A program made the translations under genes and the position numbers. Shown here piece after piece: positions 1 through 8,217 of a DNA stretch of 64,000 nucleotides. How positions within the stretch are numbered: position 1 is the stretch's first letter; each line of letters starts with the position of its first letter. The stretch comes from Nitrosospira multiformis. GTDB taxonomy: Bacteria > Pseudomonadota > Gammaproteobacteria > Burkholderiales > Nitrosomonadaceae. The stretch spans positions 79,803 through 143,802 of the forward strand of contig NZ_FOCT01000010.1 in the NCBI RefSeq assembly GCF_900110185.1, read 5' to 3'. The notes under the pieces were generated by a model, which saw only the letters and a list, made by a program, of their open reading frames with translations, was not told where the DNA came from and searched no databases.

Positions 1-42
1 TGGCACTATCCTCATGCTCCTTGAAGGTATGTACCACTACTA

Positions 43-58
43 GGGTGTGTTAACACTA
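43..58 (+). repeat. IS left terminal inverted repeat
   Basis: This 16-bp end, reading GGGTGTGTTAACACTA, matches the reverse complement of 861-876 except at one position (T versus C). It is flanked on its outer side by TA. Confidence 0.85.
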
Positions 59-107
59 ACAGTTAAATTTCTGATATGCTTCGGGCATAAAAACTACAGA
101 CGCCCTT

Positions 108-879
108 ATGGAAATCACCGAAACCCAATATCAGCAGATCGAAAGCTGTTTGCCCCGGCAACGGGGCAATGTAAGCCTTTCCAATCTTCAAGTTCTCAAT
201 GCCATCCTGTATGTAGCCGAACATGGCTGCAAGTGGCGTGGCCTGCCCAGGCGCTTTGGCAATTGGCACACGATCTATACGCGCATGAACCGCTGGTCCA
301 AGAGCGGCGTTCTGGATCGTTTGTTTGAGCAACTGCGGCATGCACAGATCATTCGTATCAAAATCGAGGCCGTGTCGCTGGACAGCACGATTGTGAAGGT
401 TCACCCGGATGGTACTGGAGCATTAAAAAAAACGGACCCCAAGCCATTGGCAAATCGCGCGGGGGATGGAGCACCAAGATTCATATGGTTGCCGCGAATG
501 CTCGAACGGCCATAATCTTTGCGCTGTCCTCAGGCGCGGCGCACGACGCGCCAGAAGGACGCGCACTGCTGAGCCAACTCGGTCCGCCCCGCCGCCCTCT
601 GTATCTTTTGATGGACCGGGCTTACGAAGGGAATGAAACGCGTCAGCTGCGCTTGAGCTTGGCTTTGTACCCGTAGTTCCACCCAAGCGCAATCGCATCA
701 ATGCTTGGGAATACGATCGAGGGATGTATAAGCGCCGTAATGAAATCGAGCGCTTGTTTCGCAGACTCAAAGGTTTCCGCCGCATCTTCTCGCGTTTCGA
801 GAAACTCGATGTGATGTTTATCGGATTTATTCACTTCGCTTTAATCGTGGAAGCGTCCCGTAGTGTTAACACGCCCTAA
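108..879 (+). pseudogene. IS5-family DDE transposase, two frames plus a disabling frameshift
   Basis: The first frame (108-515) encodes the N-terminal DUF4096-like DNA-binding part and the first catalytic Asp (SLDSTIVKVHPDG). A run of eight A at 425-432 is a plausible site for programmed -1 frameshifting into the second frame, which carries the second Asp (LMDRAYEGNE). That frame stops at about 676. The expected continuation (GFVPVVPPKRNR, then NEIERLFRRLKGFRR with the catalytic Glu) lies in a third frame that runs to 879. This is best explained by a one-base deletion near 640-660. The A-run shift is normal for the group. The second shift is damage, so I call the gene a pseudogene. Confidence 0.82.
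861..876 (-). repeat. IS right terminal inverted repeat
   Basis: This is the partner of the repeat at 43-58, with one mismatch. The outer flank is TA, and the last transposase frame reads its stop codon (877-879) across the element boundary. Confidence 0.85.
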
Positions 880-1200
880 CAAGACACCATCGTTCGTTTT
901 ACCGAGTGTAACCCAGCGTTCCTCCACCTCACTGTGCTCACTGTCGAAAATCACTATTTGTAACGGATCGAGAAAACTCCGGCAGCCTGCTCAAAGCTGA
1001 CCCCGTGCTTTTTAATATTGACTTTAGCCTTATTTGATCCACTCAAAATTATATTGCATCTGATCTCCGTTAGGGGCCCGAGGCTGGGAGTGTAGCGAAA
1101 CAAGTAATTGTATCGAGACCTGACCCCTAATTGTGCACTGCAACCAGTGTGGCAAACGCTTGAGATCGACGTGCTTTCGTTCCAAGAAAGAGATCTCTTC
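880..1200. other. gene-free stretch between the IS and the eCIS operon
   Basis: No open frame here has a convincing ribosome binding site or family resemblance. A 12-bp perfect palindrome (AAGAGATCTCTT, 1188-1199) lies directly beyond the stop codon of the last eCIS-locus gene, but no U-rich tract follows it on the minus strand, so I do not call it a terminator. Confidence 0.5.
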
Positions 1201-2430
1201 TCAACGTTGGAGACGTGTCGCAGATACGGAGCAGGGATCGCACCAGAACATGAACAGCGTCCCGGGTATGTGAATGCGTCCGAAGGGCGTCATTCCGCCA
1301 TCTAGGGCAGCTAGGTAGCGCATGCCTCGATCGCAAACTGGGCAGCGCGGGAATGCGTCGATTCTACACCAGTTGGGCGGGCCTCCCACGTCATGCAGCC
1401 CGCGCGCAGGCACGCGATCGGGGCCGATTCCAATTTGATTAGGATGGTCCTCAAGGGCCAACGCCCGCTCACCTGGGACGAACGGTAGCTCCCCACCCTC
1501 GGGTTCACCGACCTCGATGATCAACAATCGCTCCGCACCCTGAGCGGTAATATGTACAAACAGCGGCTCGTCATCGTGGTCATGGTGGTGGCACTGAAAC
1601 CAGAAGAAGTTTGGATCGCGTGTTAGCCCCCAGCCGAGTGCGTCCCCTGCAAGCGTCAGTGCGTGGCCGGTTGGTATGAAGCAGAACTCGCAGAAGGGGA
1701 CGCGTCCCGTGTACCTCCCACCAACCCGGTGGGGACTTTCACCGCGATCAACCACGAACCCGAGCGACACCTTCGGAAAATATGACGAGGTACCAGTGTC
1801 GCGAAAGATGCCACAGTTTTCGATCGACGCATTGAGAGCAGGCCACATGCGGCTAGGCGCTTGCGCGCGAAAATTTTCGAGCTCGCGTCGCGCAGCGTCG
1901 GTACGCATCCGAACCAACGCCTGCAAGAATATGGGGTCTTCGCTGTCGCGGAACTGCTTGCTGAAGTCGTGCGCCCAAGCGTCGGGGCCACCCGGCAGCA
2001 ATGCCTGATTGATCAACGGATCATCAATGACCTCAACGAAAGGATGAAGGAGCGTAGGGAAGTACGTTGCAATCTCGAATAGCACGCTGCTGGCCGACGG
2101 GTCGTCTGGCGCTTGAAGCGTTTTGAGCAGGAGGAGGTTCGCTGCCGGTGGAGGCAGGGCTTTGATTAGATCAACCACAGCGTGTGCCCACTCCCCCTGA
2201 CGTGGAGCGAGAGATTCAACTACCCGTTGTTTCTCTGCTTGTAGGCCGGGAAGCAGCGACAGATAGCCGGCCGACAGGGCAGCCGCCTCGGGGCTGGCCA
2301 CCGAGGATAGTATATCGAGAGCGCGTCCAGCTCCCCTGTCTGCATAACGTATCCACGCTGCAGCCAACCGCTCCTCTCGCTGCGGCATGGTGAGCGCCTC
2401 GTCTGCGAGCAGGTCGTCGACCTCGGTCAT
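1201..2430 (-). CDS. uncharacterised cargo-linked protein, helical N-terminus and cysteine-rich C-terminus
   Basis: This 409-residue protein is not confidently recognised. The first half is alpha-helical and Ala/Leu-rich, and by eye suggests HEAT-like repeats. The second half contains CEFC, a CHHHDHDDE cluster, CPVCDRGMRYLAALD and a terminal WCDPC, which suggest one or two bound zinc ions. The segment with CPxCxxxMxYLxxLD recalls YwqG/DUF1963 proteins, which occur beside toxin genes, but this is a weak match by eye. Its start overlaps the stop of the upstream 148-residue gene by 4 nt. It is therefore translationally coupled to the putative toxin and immunity pair and is the last gene of the eCIS directon. 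A second immunity protein, an adaptor or a chaperone for the effector are all possible. Confidence 0.6.
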   Translation of the reverse strand: MTEVDDLLADEALTMPQREERLAAAWIRYADRGAGRALDILSSVASPEAAALSAGYLSLLPGLQAEKQRVVESLAPRQGEWAHAVVDLIKALPPPAANLLLLKTLQAPDDPSASSVLFEIATYFPTLLHPFVEVIDDPLINQALLPGGPDAWAHDFSKQFRDSEDPIFLQALVRMRTDAARRELENFRAQAPSRMWPALNASIENCGIFRDTGTSSYFPKVSLGFVVDRGESPHRVGGRYTGRVPFCEFCFIPTGHALTLAGDALGWGLTRDPNFFWFQCHHHDHDDEPLFVHITAQGAERLLIIEVGEPEGGELPFVPGERALALEDHPNQIGIGPDRVPARGLHDVGGPPNWCRIDAFPRCPVCDRGMRYLAALDGGMTPFGRIHIPGTLFMFWCDPCSVSATRLQR

Positions 2431-2873
2431 TCGCTCTCCGATGCTTCGAGGATTCGACGAGCGATTCGAGCCAGTTCGTCGATCGACGTGTCGGCAGGAT
2501 ACTGCTCTTGATGCGAACCCTCGAATGTGTTTAATTTGGTGTTCGGAAGCACCTTGGTCACTAGAACGTAATCCGGGACGCGGACGATCGAACAGATAAC
2601 CGTGTCCTGTCGCACCATGTCCGCAAACGTCTCACAGCCTGCTGCTTTAATTAATTTCTCTAGATTGCCGTAGCGGCGTTTTGCCGCAGTGCGCTCTGCC
2701 TCACTCAAAGCCAGCCGTTCGCCCTCACGGAGCGCTGCCGAAAGTCCGCCCCAACCACCTTCGACCTTGACTACCGCATCGAGGGCTATCATCCCTTTTC
2801 GAGAAGGCAAGCTGGGTACCACATAAAGGTCCGCTCTGCGCACATAGTATACTTGAAGTAGGTGAGCTTTCAT
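2427..2873 (-). CDS. small soluble protein, candidate immunity protein for the DUF4157 toxin
   Basis: This 148-residue protein has no signal peptide or membrane segment and no family I can name. Its start codon overlaps the stop codon of the 1102-residue DUF4157 effector by 4 nt, and its own end overlaps the next gene by 4 nt. In polymorphic toxin systems a small unrelated gene directly after the toxin C-terminus is usually the immunity gene, so that role is inferred from position alone. The middle of the protein is charged and helical (SEAERTAAKRRYGNLEKLIK) and the C-terminus is acidic. If the assignment holds, the effector is active against bacteria, including the producer. Confidence 0.6.
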   Translation of the reverse strand: MKAHLLQVYYVRRADLYVVPSLPSRKGMIALDAVVKVEGGWGGLSAALREGERLALSEAERTAAKRRYGNLEKLIKAAGCETFADMVRQDTVICSIVRVPDYVLVTKVLPNTKLNTFEGSHQEQYPADTSIDELARIARRILEASESE

Positions 2874-5800
2874 CTGATCGTCCTGAATACAATTCTAACC
2901 GGTGGCTTCAATCTGAGAGCGTAAGCGATGGCCTCGACTGCCTCTGCCCGCCACTGCGCGGTAAGCGGTCTGCGAGCCGCGGAATCGAGCGTGCGTGGCG
3001 GTACGCCGATCACGAGCACACGCTCAGCGTTTGGCGCGGCGATGATAACCGTGGCTCCTCCAGACTGTGTCGTCCGAAAACGACTCAACTCTCTCGCCTC
3101 AGCCTTGAGCGTCGCGGCAAACGAGCCTTCCTTTTGAAAGGAAAAGAGTTGGTGCGTCTTGATGCTTTTCACCTCTGTCGCCAAGCCAGTAGTAGGATCG
3201 ATGCGAGGAGCGCTATCGATGATTTTGGCATACGGCAAGTCTTCGCCGAGCAGCAGATGTCCAACCTCGCCTCGGAGAGTCGGGTTACCGGCCTTCCCCA
3301 CTTCGGCCCGCAGATTCCAGATGCCGCCCTTCAGTTCGGCGACCGCTCGCAGGCGGGCCTCTTCTTCTCGGCTGACCTTCCGCTTGGCCTTAAGGTCGGC
3401 GATAATTTGATCGACGTTCTCAGGGGTAAGTTTTGGCCCGCGGCCAACGCGTAATTTGGGCACGCAAGTCGAGCCGTTCGAATGCCGGCACCAGTCGCCG
3501 TTTGGACTCTCAATCCACTCATGCTCGCCGATCTTGATGCTGCGAGGCGGGCCCTCCTGCACCAGATGCGGGTTGTCCTCGATGAACTTAGTCTCGTTGG
3601 CGATCTGCTGCTGGGTGAGCTTTCGGCTCTCAAGGTGACTGCTAGTCTCTATGCTGCTATCGCGCGCCGCACCTGACTCTGGCTCGATCTGCCGGGGCAG
3701 TGGCTCGGTAAATGCCGGCTCACCGTGCGGCTGCGCTGTTTCGACCCGATGCGGTGAAGCAGGAAGCTCGCCAGTCTCCTTGACCAGACGGCTCTCTGCC
3801 TTCGCTCCGGTCGTGGTGGCAGTTGCAGAATAGGTCCCCTTGGCGAGCGTCCTCTCCGCTTGACTGGCCGTGTCGAGGACTGCCGAGCCGCCCTTGAGCG
3901 CTTTTGGAACATCACCAATATCGGTCGCGGTGCCAGCCAAACTCAAGGCTACGGTTGCTGCGCTGCCTCCCTCCTGTTTCATTCCGACTCGGAACAACGT
4001 CTCCGACAATGCTTCCTCGTTTATGGTTTTGATCGTCAGGGCGTAGTTCACTCCCAGTCTTGCGGCAGCGATGAGAGCGCCGCCCGGAACAAAAACCAGA
4101 GCGAGACTCAGGATGTCTAACAGCCGCTCCCACCACGGAGCGCTCTTATACTCATCAACGCGATCGTCGATGAACTTTTCCATTGTCGAACCCGGCTTGA
4201 CCCCAAGGACGTGTTTAGTCCACTGAACCATGATGTCGGCTTTGTAGATCGTCCGCCTGTCCTTGCTAAGTTCTCGGCGGGCCCGGGTAAGATCGCGCAA
4301 TGTCTGCTCGATGTATGCATGGAGCAGGTTCTTGCTCCGCTCGGCGCTCTTTCCAAAGAAGAACTGGTTGATGTTGAAGCCCCGCCAGGATGCGACGGGG
4401 AGACCGGAAACATCTTGCAAGCCATTCAGGTAATTCTGTCGCGCTTTATTGTAAGCGTCGCTCGCTGACTCCATGGTCTTCGCGGCGTTCTTTAAAGCCT
4501 CGGCTCTTGGCAAGTACGCGGACTCAATGGCGATCGCGGCGTATGCGCGACTTGCCGCTTCCCGGTCACGGTCGGCTTGCTCCATGCCAGCCTTGAGGCT
4601 CCGGATCTCGGTTGACTCCGCAGCGGCGCGCAGTGCAGCAATCTTCTGCGGCGCGCCCTGGCCTTGGACGTATCGCTCTCGAGTTAGCAACAGGCCGCCT
4701 TTGAGCCAGTCGAGTGCTTTGTTCGTTTCCAGGCGGAGCCGCGTGTCGAACACCCCCATCATGGCATCGCGGAGCGCTTCGAGCTTCTCAATAGTGATGC
4801 CGACCTCCTCAATTGCCTGTTCCGCGGCTGGCCGGTACTGGGGCATCAACTGGCTCATGCGATACAGCTGGTAGGCTTTTTCCGGAATATCCGGAATGGA
4901 CCCGCCGAACGCTTGGAAGAGTTCGGTGTTCTCTTCGGCCTGCTTCTCCAACGCAGCTCGTGCTCCAAGCACCTCGTCGACCGCCTGTGGCCAATCGAGC
5001 GCCCAGTCGAAGTGGCGCCGCGGGTCGAATACACCCGCGCTGCTCTCCTGGAACAGGATCAGTTCCTCGTCCTTAACGCCCCTGTCCAGCAGCCTTTGGG
5101 CAAAATTCGAGAAGCCAAGAAACTCCCCGGCAGTCATGAGGCGGCGCCCGCCGCGCTTGACGAATCGGCTTTTGATGCGCTCGGGAACGGCGTTGAACTG
5201 TGCTTTCGCGAAGGCATCCTGATTGAATTCGCCGACCTGAATCTTAACGACGACTCGCTCCGCTGCGGTGGTTCCCGGAGGGTAGAGCCATCTGAAGCCC
5301 TTCAAGTCCTGATTTTCGCCGTCTTCGCGTTTGTACTCGACCAAGCCCGCCGTCTCGGGCTTGTCGCGCTTGGCGTACCAGTAGGTTCCCTCGTCGAGAT
5401 TGTTCTCTCTCAGGGTAATCGGAATCGGTTCAGGCTCTCCTACCAAATACGCCTTCGCGCCGTAAGGCTGGTGCGGTTGGGCATGAATGGCGACGACGGT
5501 CTTCTTTCGAGCTGAGCCCGTCACCTTGTGGCGAGCGACAGGCTTTCGTTGAATTGATCGATTGCTTGCTTGGCCCCCATCCATGCCTCCCTGTTGCATA
5601 ACGTGGGTGAGTTCGTGGGCGATCAATCGCCGTCCCTCATGTGTCCCTGGCGCGAACTGATTCGCACCAAACACAATATTCGGGCCGACCGTATAGGCTT
5701 TAGCGTTTACCTCCCGCGTCGATTGCTCGGCAGTCGCACTTGAATGCACTCGCACGCTGCTGAAATCGTGTCCGAAGCGCTGCTCCATGTCCTGCCGCAG

Positions 5801-6178
5801 CGTCGGCTCTAACGGCCTGCCGGGACTGGTAAGGGTTTGGTTTACGCTGGCAGGCGTGGTACTCGCTCCCTCACTCGCGTGCTCAGGGAAGCACTGGATG
5901 CGTAGGGGTAAGTTGTTAATTGTGGAATGCACCGGTGCTGCCATAACCTGATCGGCGATCCGGTCTGCTTCCTGTTCCAGCGGGTCATCACTCGCCCCTA
6001 TCGTTAGCTTTGCCTGCAAGCGTCCCTTGTTCTGGCATTCTCCGCACTTACCAGTCAATGAAGATGTCGGCGAGCCACAGGTGCATTTACGTTGTAATAA
6101 CCCCCTAGCGGATGACGACTGCGATGTCGCCAAGGTTCTGGGTGGTTGAAATGTTGCAGTTATAGCACTCACAGCCAA
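2870..6178 (-). CDS. eCIS effector: DUF4157 N-terminus with C-terminal nuclease-like toxin region
   Basis: The protein has 1102 residues. Residues 32-48 hold a cysteine pattern (CTCG ... CGEC) that may bind zinc. Residues 60-80 carry the DPLEQEADRIADQVM motif, and residues 124-196 form a DUF4157 domain with HELTH at 188-192, a zinc-metallopeptidase-type HExxH. DUF4157 proteins are a recognised marker of eCIS cargo. A long helical middle part contains a hydrophobic stretch (LSLALVFVPGGALIAAARLG). Residues from about 890 on carry a GEHEW ... GDWCRHS segment of the kind that precedes toxin tips. The end shows D994-x7-E1002-V-K1004, compatible with a PD-(D/E)XK nuclease. The nuclease call is an inference from this motif. 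The gene starts 10 nt inside the AAA+ ATPase gene and is followed by two overlapping genes. Confidence 0.85.
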   Translation of the reverse strand: MAVSAITATFQPPRTLATSQSSSARGLLQRKCTCGSPTSSLTGKCGECQNKGRLQAKLTIGASDDPLEQEADRIADQVMAAPVHSTINNLPLRIQCFPEHASEGASTTPASVNQTLTSPGRPLEPTLRQDMEQRFGHDFSSVRVHSSATAEQSTREVNAKAYTVGPNIVFGANQFAPGTHEGRRLIAHELTHVMQQGGMDGGQASNRSIQRKPVARHKVTGSARKKTVVAIHAQPHQPYGAKAYLVGEPEPIPITLRENNLDEGTYWYAKRDKPETAGLVEYKREDGENQDLKGFRWLYPPGTTAAERVVVKIQVGEFNQDAFAKAQFNAVPERIKSRFVKRGGRRLMTAGEFLGFSNFAQRLLDRGVKDEELILFQESSAGVFDPRRHFDWALDWPQAVDEVLGARAALEKQAEENTELFQAFGGSIPDIPEKAYQLYRMSQLMPQYRPAAEQAIEEVGITIEKLEALRDAMMGVFDTRLRLETNKALDWLKGGLLLTRERYVQGQGAPQKIAALRAAAESTEIRSLKAGMEQADRDREAASRAYAAIAIESAYLPRAEALKNAAKTMESASDAYNKARQNYLNGLQDVSGLPVASWRGFNINQFFFGKSAERSKNLLHAYIEQTLRDLTRARRELSKDRRTIYKADIMVQWTKHVLGVKPGSTMEKFIDDRVDEYKSAPWWERLLDILSLALVFVPGGALIAAARLGVNYALTIKTINEEALSETLFRVGMKQEGGSAATVALSLAGTATDIGDVPKALKGGSAVLDTASQAERTLAKGTYSATATTTGAKAESRLVKETGELPASPHRVETAQPHGEPAFTEPLPRQIEPESGAARDSSIETSSHLESRKLTQQQIANETKFIEDNPHLVQEGPPRSIKIGEHEWIESPNGDWCRHSNGSTCVPKLRVGRGPKLTPENVDQIIADLKAKRKVSREEEARLRAVAELKGGIWNLRAEVGKAGNPTLRGEVGHLLLGEDLPYAKIIDSAPRIDPTTGLATEVKSIKTHQLFSFQKEGSFAATLKAEARELSRFRTTQSGGATVIIAAPNAERVLVIGVPPRTLDSAARRPLTAQWRAEAVEAIAYALRLKPPVRIVFRTIR

Positions 6179-8217
6179 CCTCCAATCTCCGCTTCTGCGA
6201 AGGGCCGCTCCAGCTTGGCATATTCTGTTTTAGCCGCGTCGTGGATATGGCTCATCGATACTGGCTGCTCTGCATCCGCTGCCAGAAACATGGCGTTCAG
6301 TGCAATATTGCGGATGTTTCCGCCAGGGATATTCAGCTTTGCCAGCTTTGATACATCCAAACCCTCAGTAGGTGTTGCGGCTGGAAACACGCGCCGCCAG
6401 ATTTCCGCTCGCTGCTCGGTACCCGGAAACGGGAATTGCACGATAAAGCGCAGGCGGCGAAGAAAGGCGGCATCCACCGAGGATTTAAGATTCGTCGTCA
6501 AAATAGCAAGCCCCCGGTAAGCCTCTATCCGCTGCAACAGATAGCTTACTTCAATGTTAGCATACCGGTCATGACTATCCTTGACCTCGCTGCGTTTACC
6601 GAATAACGCATCTGCCTCGTCGAATAAAAGAATGGCGCCGCTTTCCTCAGCGGCATCAAAAATCTTGCGCAAGTTCTTCTCTGTCTCGCCGATGTATTTG
6701 CTTACCGTTGAAGCCAGGTCGATGCGGTACAGATCAAGCTGCAATTCGGCGGCGAGAACCTCGGCAGCCATTGTTTTGCCCGTGCCGCTGACGCCGGCGA
6801 AGAGCGCGGAAATCCCCAGGCCGCGCGAGCTTTTGGCGCCGAAACCCCATTTGTCATATACCGTTTCCCGGCGCCGGACATGAATTGCGATCTGCCGCAG
6901 CAACTGTATCTGTGGCTGCGGCAAGACCAGGTCTTCCCAGTCAGCGGCCGGCTCGATGCGTTGCGCAAGGCCATCCAGACGGGTACGGCAGCGCGAACGG
7001 CAAGCCTGCCATGTAATTTGCGCGAGATCCGCGCCAGGCAAAGCGGCGGCGCGAGCGATGACCTCATTGGCAATGGAGCGAATGGCAGGCAGGCTCATGC
7101 TGAACTGGGATGCTATCGCATCAATTCGTATGGTATCGCCGTCCTCCGCCCCCAGCGCAAGCCGCCACGCAGAACGCTGCTCAGGGATGTTGAGACGATC
7201 CATATTCAACTGAACTGCAGGACGATGAGCGATCCGCCTGGGTTCCTGGCTGGTAATAATGATCGGGCCGCTAAATCGCTCGATAAGACGCTCCGCACCA
7301 CGAGAGCGGGCATCGCCAGACGTGTTCGAATCAGAATCGAATTCAAGGAGCAGTACGGCGTTGCCCAGAGCGGCTTCGCGCTGGCAAAGGCGCAACAGGG
7401 CATCCAGCTCAGCAGTAGCCACAGGAACAAGATCAGTTGGCAGCGCGAACGTGCCAAGCCCAACCGATGCCGCTGCCGAGGAGACGACGGGACGGCAGTC
7501 CGCCAGATCGCGGGAACATAACTGGATAGCGGGCAAGGGCTGCTGTTCGTTCGCAACAGACCAGGCAGCCGTGATGGCCTCGGCTATTGCCGCATGCGAT
7601 GGGGCAAGATCTGCAATTGCTACTGGTGCGATAGGCTCTATCATTCCGGCCAACCATTCGTCCAATTGCGGCACCCCTGCCAGATAATGCAGCACGCACT
7701 CGTCAATTCTCAGTCGCGCGGCAGTTACCGCTGAGCCATTTCCAACCTCGATCAACCGCCACCGCCGCAACGGCCCCTCGGGCGTCAGCGCGCTCCAGTG
7801 GGCATCGGGCAGCACAGCAAGAGCAAGACTGAAGGTTGGATAATTGCGGCCCGGATCACCTTGCGCGGCAGCGCACAGGGGAGCAACTGTAGAATCAAGC
7901 TCAATGCCCGCGCAGAGCAACAGGAGATCGCGCTCGAAACGGGAGAGGCTGAACGAAGCGCACAAAGCCTCCAGCGCTGCCGGCGGTTCGGCAATGACAG
8001 GAGTCTTGTTAGAAATAGAGTTGCTGAAGGCAGTGGCCTCAGCCCTCTTTTCTTCGACGGGGGATGCGGGTTCTGCAGTTCCCGGGGAACCATCATCACC
8101 CGTGTGACTTTTGAGTGCCGCGTGACGGCGAAGCATTGATTTCAAGTCCGCCAGCGCCGCCATCAGAGCGTGTTGATTGGCGGATTGCCAGTCATGGCCC
8201 GCTGCCTCGCTCATCAT
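6169..8217 (-). CDS. eCIS AAA+ ATPase (Afp15/Pvc15-like)
   Basis: This 682-residue protein has an N-terminal helical region and a C-terminal AAA+ module: Walker A GVSGTGKT at about 475-482, Walker B ILLFDEAD near 529-536, sensor 1 LTTN and an arginine-finger region FLRRLRF near 585. The family accompanies contractile injection systems of the Afp/PVC type. It is thought to help in particle assembly or in loading of cargo. The start overlaps the stop of the DUF4255 gene by 4 nt and the end overlaps the effector gene by 10 nt, which fits a role in handling that effector. The motifs make ATPase identity certain; the exact role is inferred. Confidence 0.93.
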   Translation of the reverse strand: MMSEAAGHDWQSANQHALMAALADLKSMLRRHAALKSHTGDDGSPGTAEPASPVEEKRAEATAFSNSISNKTPVIAEPPAALEALCASFSLSRFERDLLLLCAGIELDSTVAPLCAAAQGDPGRNYPTFSLALAVLPDAHWSALTPEGPLRRWRLIEVGNGSAVTAARLRIDECVLHYLAGVPQLDEWLAGMIEPIAPVAIADLAPSHAAIAEAITAAWSVANEQQPLPAIQLCSRDLADCRPVVSSAAASVGLGTFALPTDLVPVATAELDALLRLCQREAALGNAVLLLEFDSDSNTSGDARSRGAERLIERFSGPIIITSQEPRRIAHRPAVQLNMDRLNIPEQRSAWRLALGAEDGDTIRIDAIASQFSMSLPAIRSIANEVIARAAALPGADLAQITWQACRSRCRTRLDGLAQRIEPAADWEDLVLPQPQIQLLRQIAIHVRRRETVYDKWGFGAKSSRGLGISALFAGVSGTGKTMAAEVLAAELQLDLYRIDLASTVSKYIGETEKNLRKIFDAAEESGAILLFDEADALFGKRSEVKDSHDRYANIEVSYLLQRIEAYRGLAILTTNLKSSVDAAFLRRLRFIVQFPFPGTEQRAEIWRRVFPAATPTEGLDVSKLAKLNIPGGNIRNIALNAMFLAADAEQPVSMSHIHDAAKTEYAKLERPFAEAEIGGWL

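Larger units (their letters stand above)
43..876 (+). mobile_element. IS5-family insertion sequence (IS427-group-like), decayed
   Basis: The element is bounded by 16-bp terminal inverted repeats at 43-58 and 861-876 that differ at one position. The dinucleotide TA flanks both ends (41-42 and 877-878), as expected for the TA target duplication typical of this IS5 subgroup. Inside is a DDE transposase split over reading frames. Size (about 834 bp) and the two-frame layout fit IS427-group elements. The copy is probably immobile because of a second, non-programmed frameshift, although its ends look intact and could be mobilised in trans. Confidence 0.88.

Noticed and set aside
1188..1199. Terminator at the end of the eCIS directon
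   Set aside because: The palindrome is short, has no loop and no U tract follows it on the minus strand.
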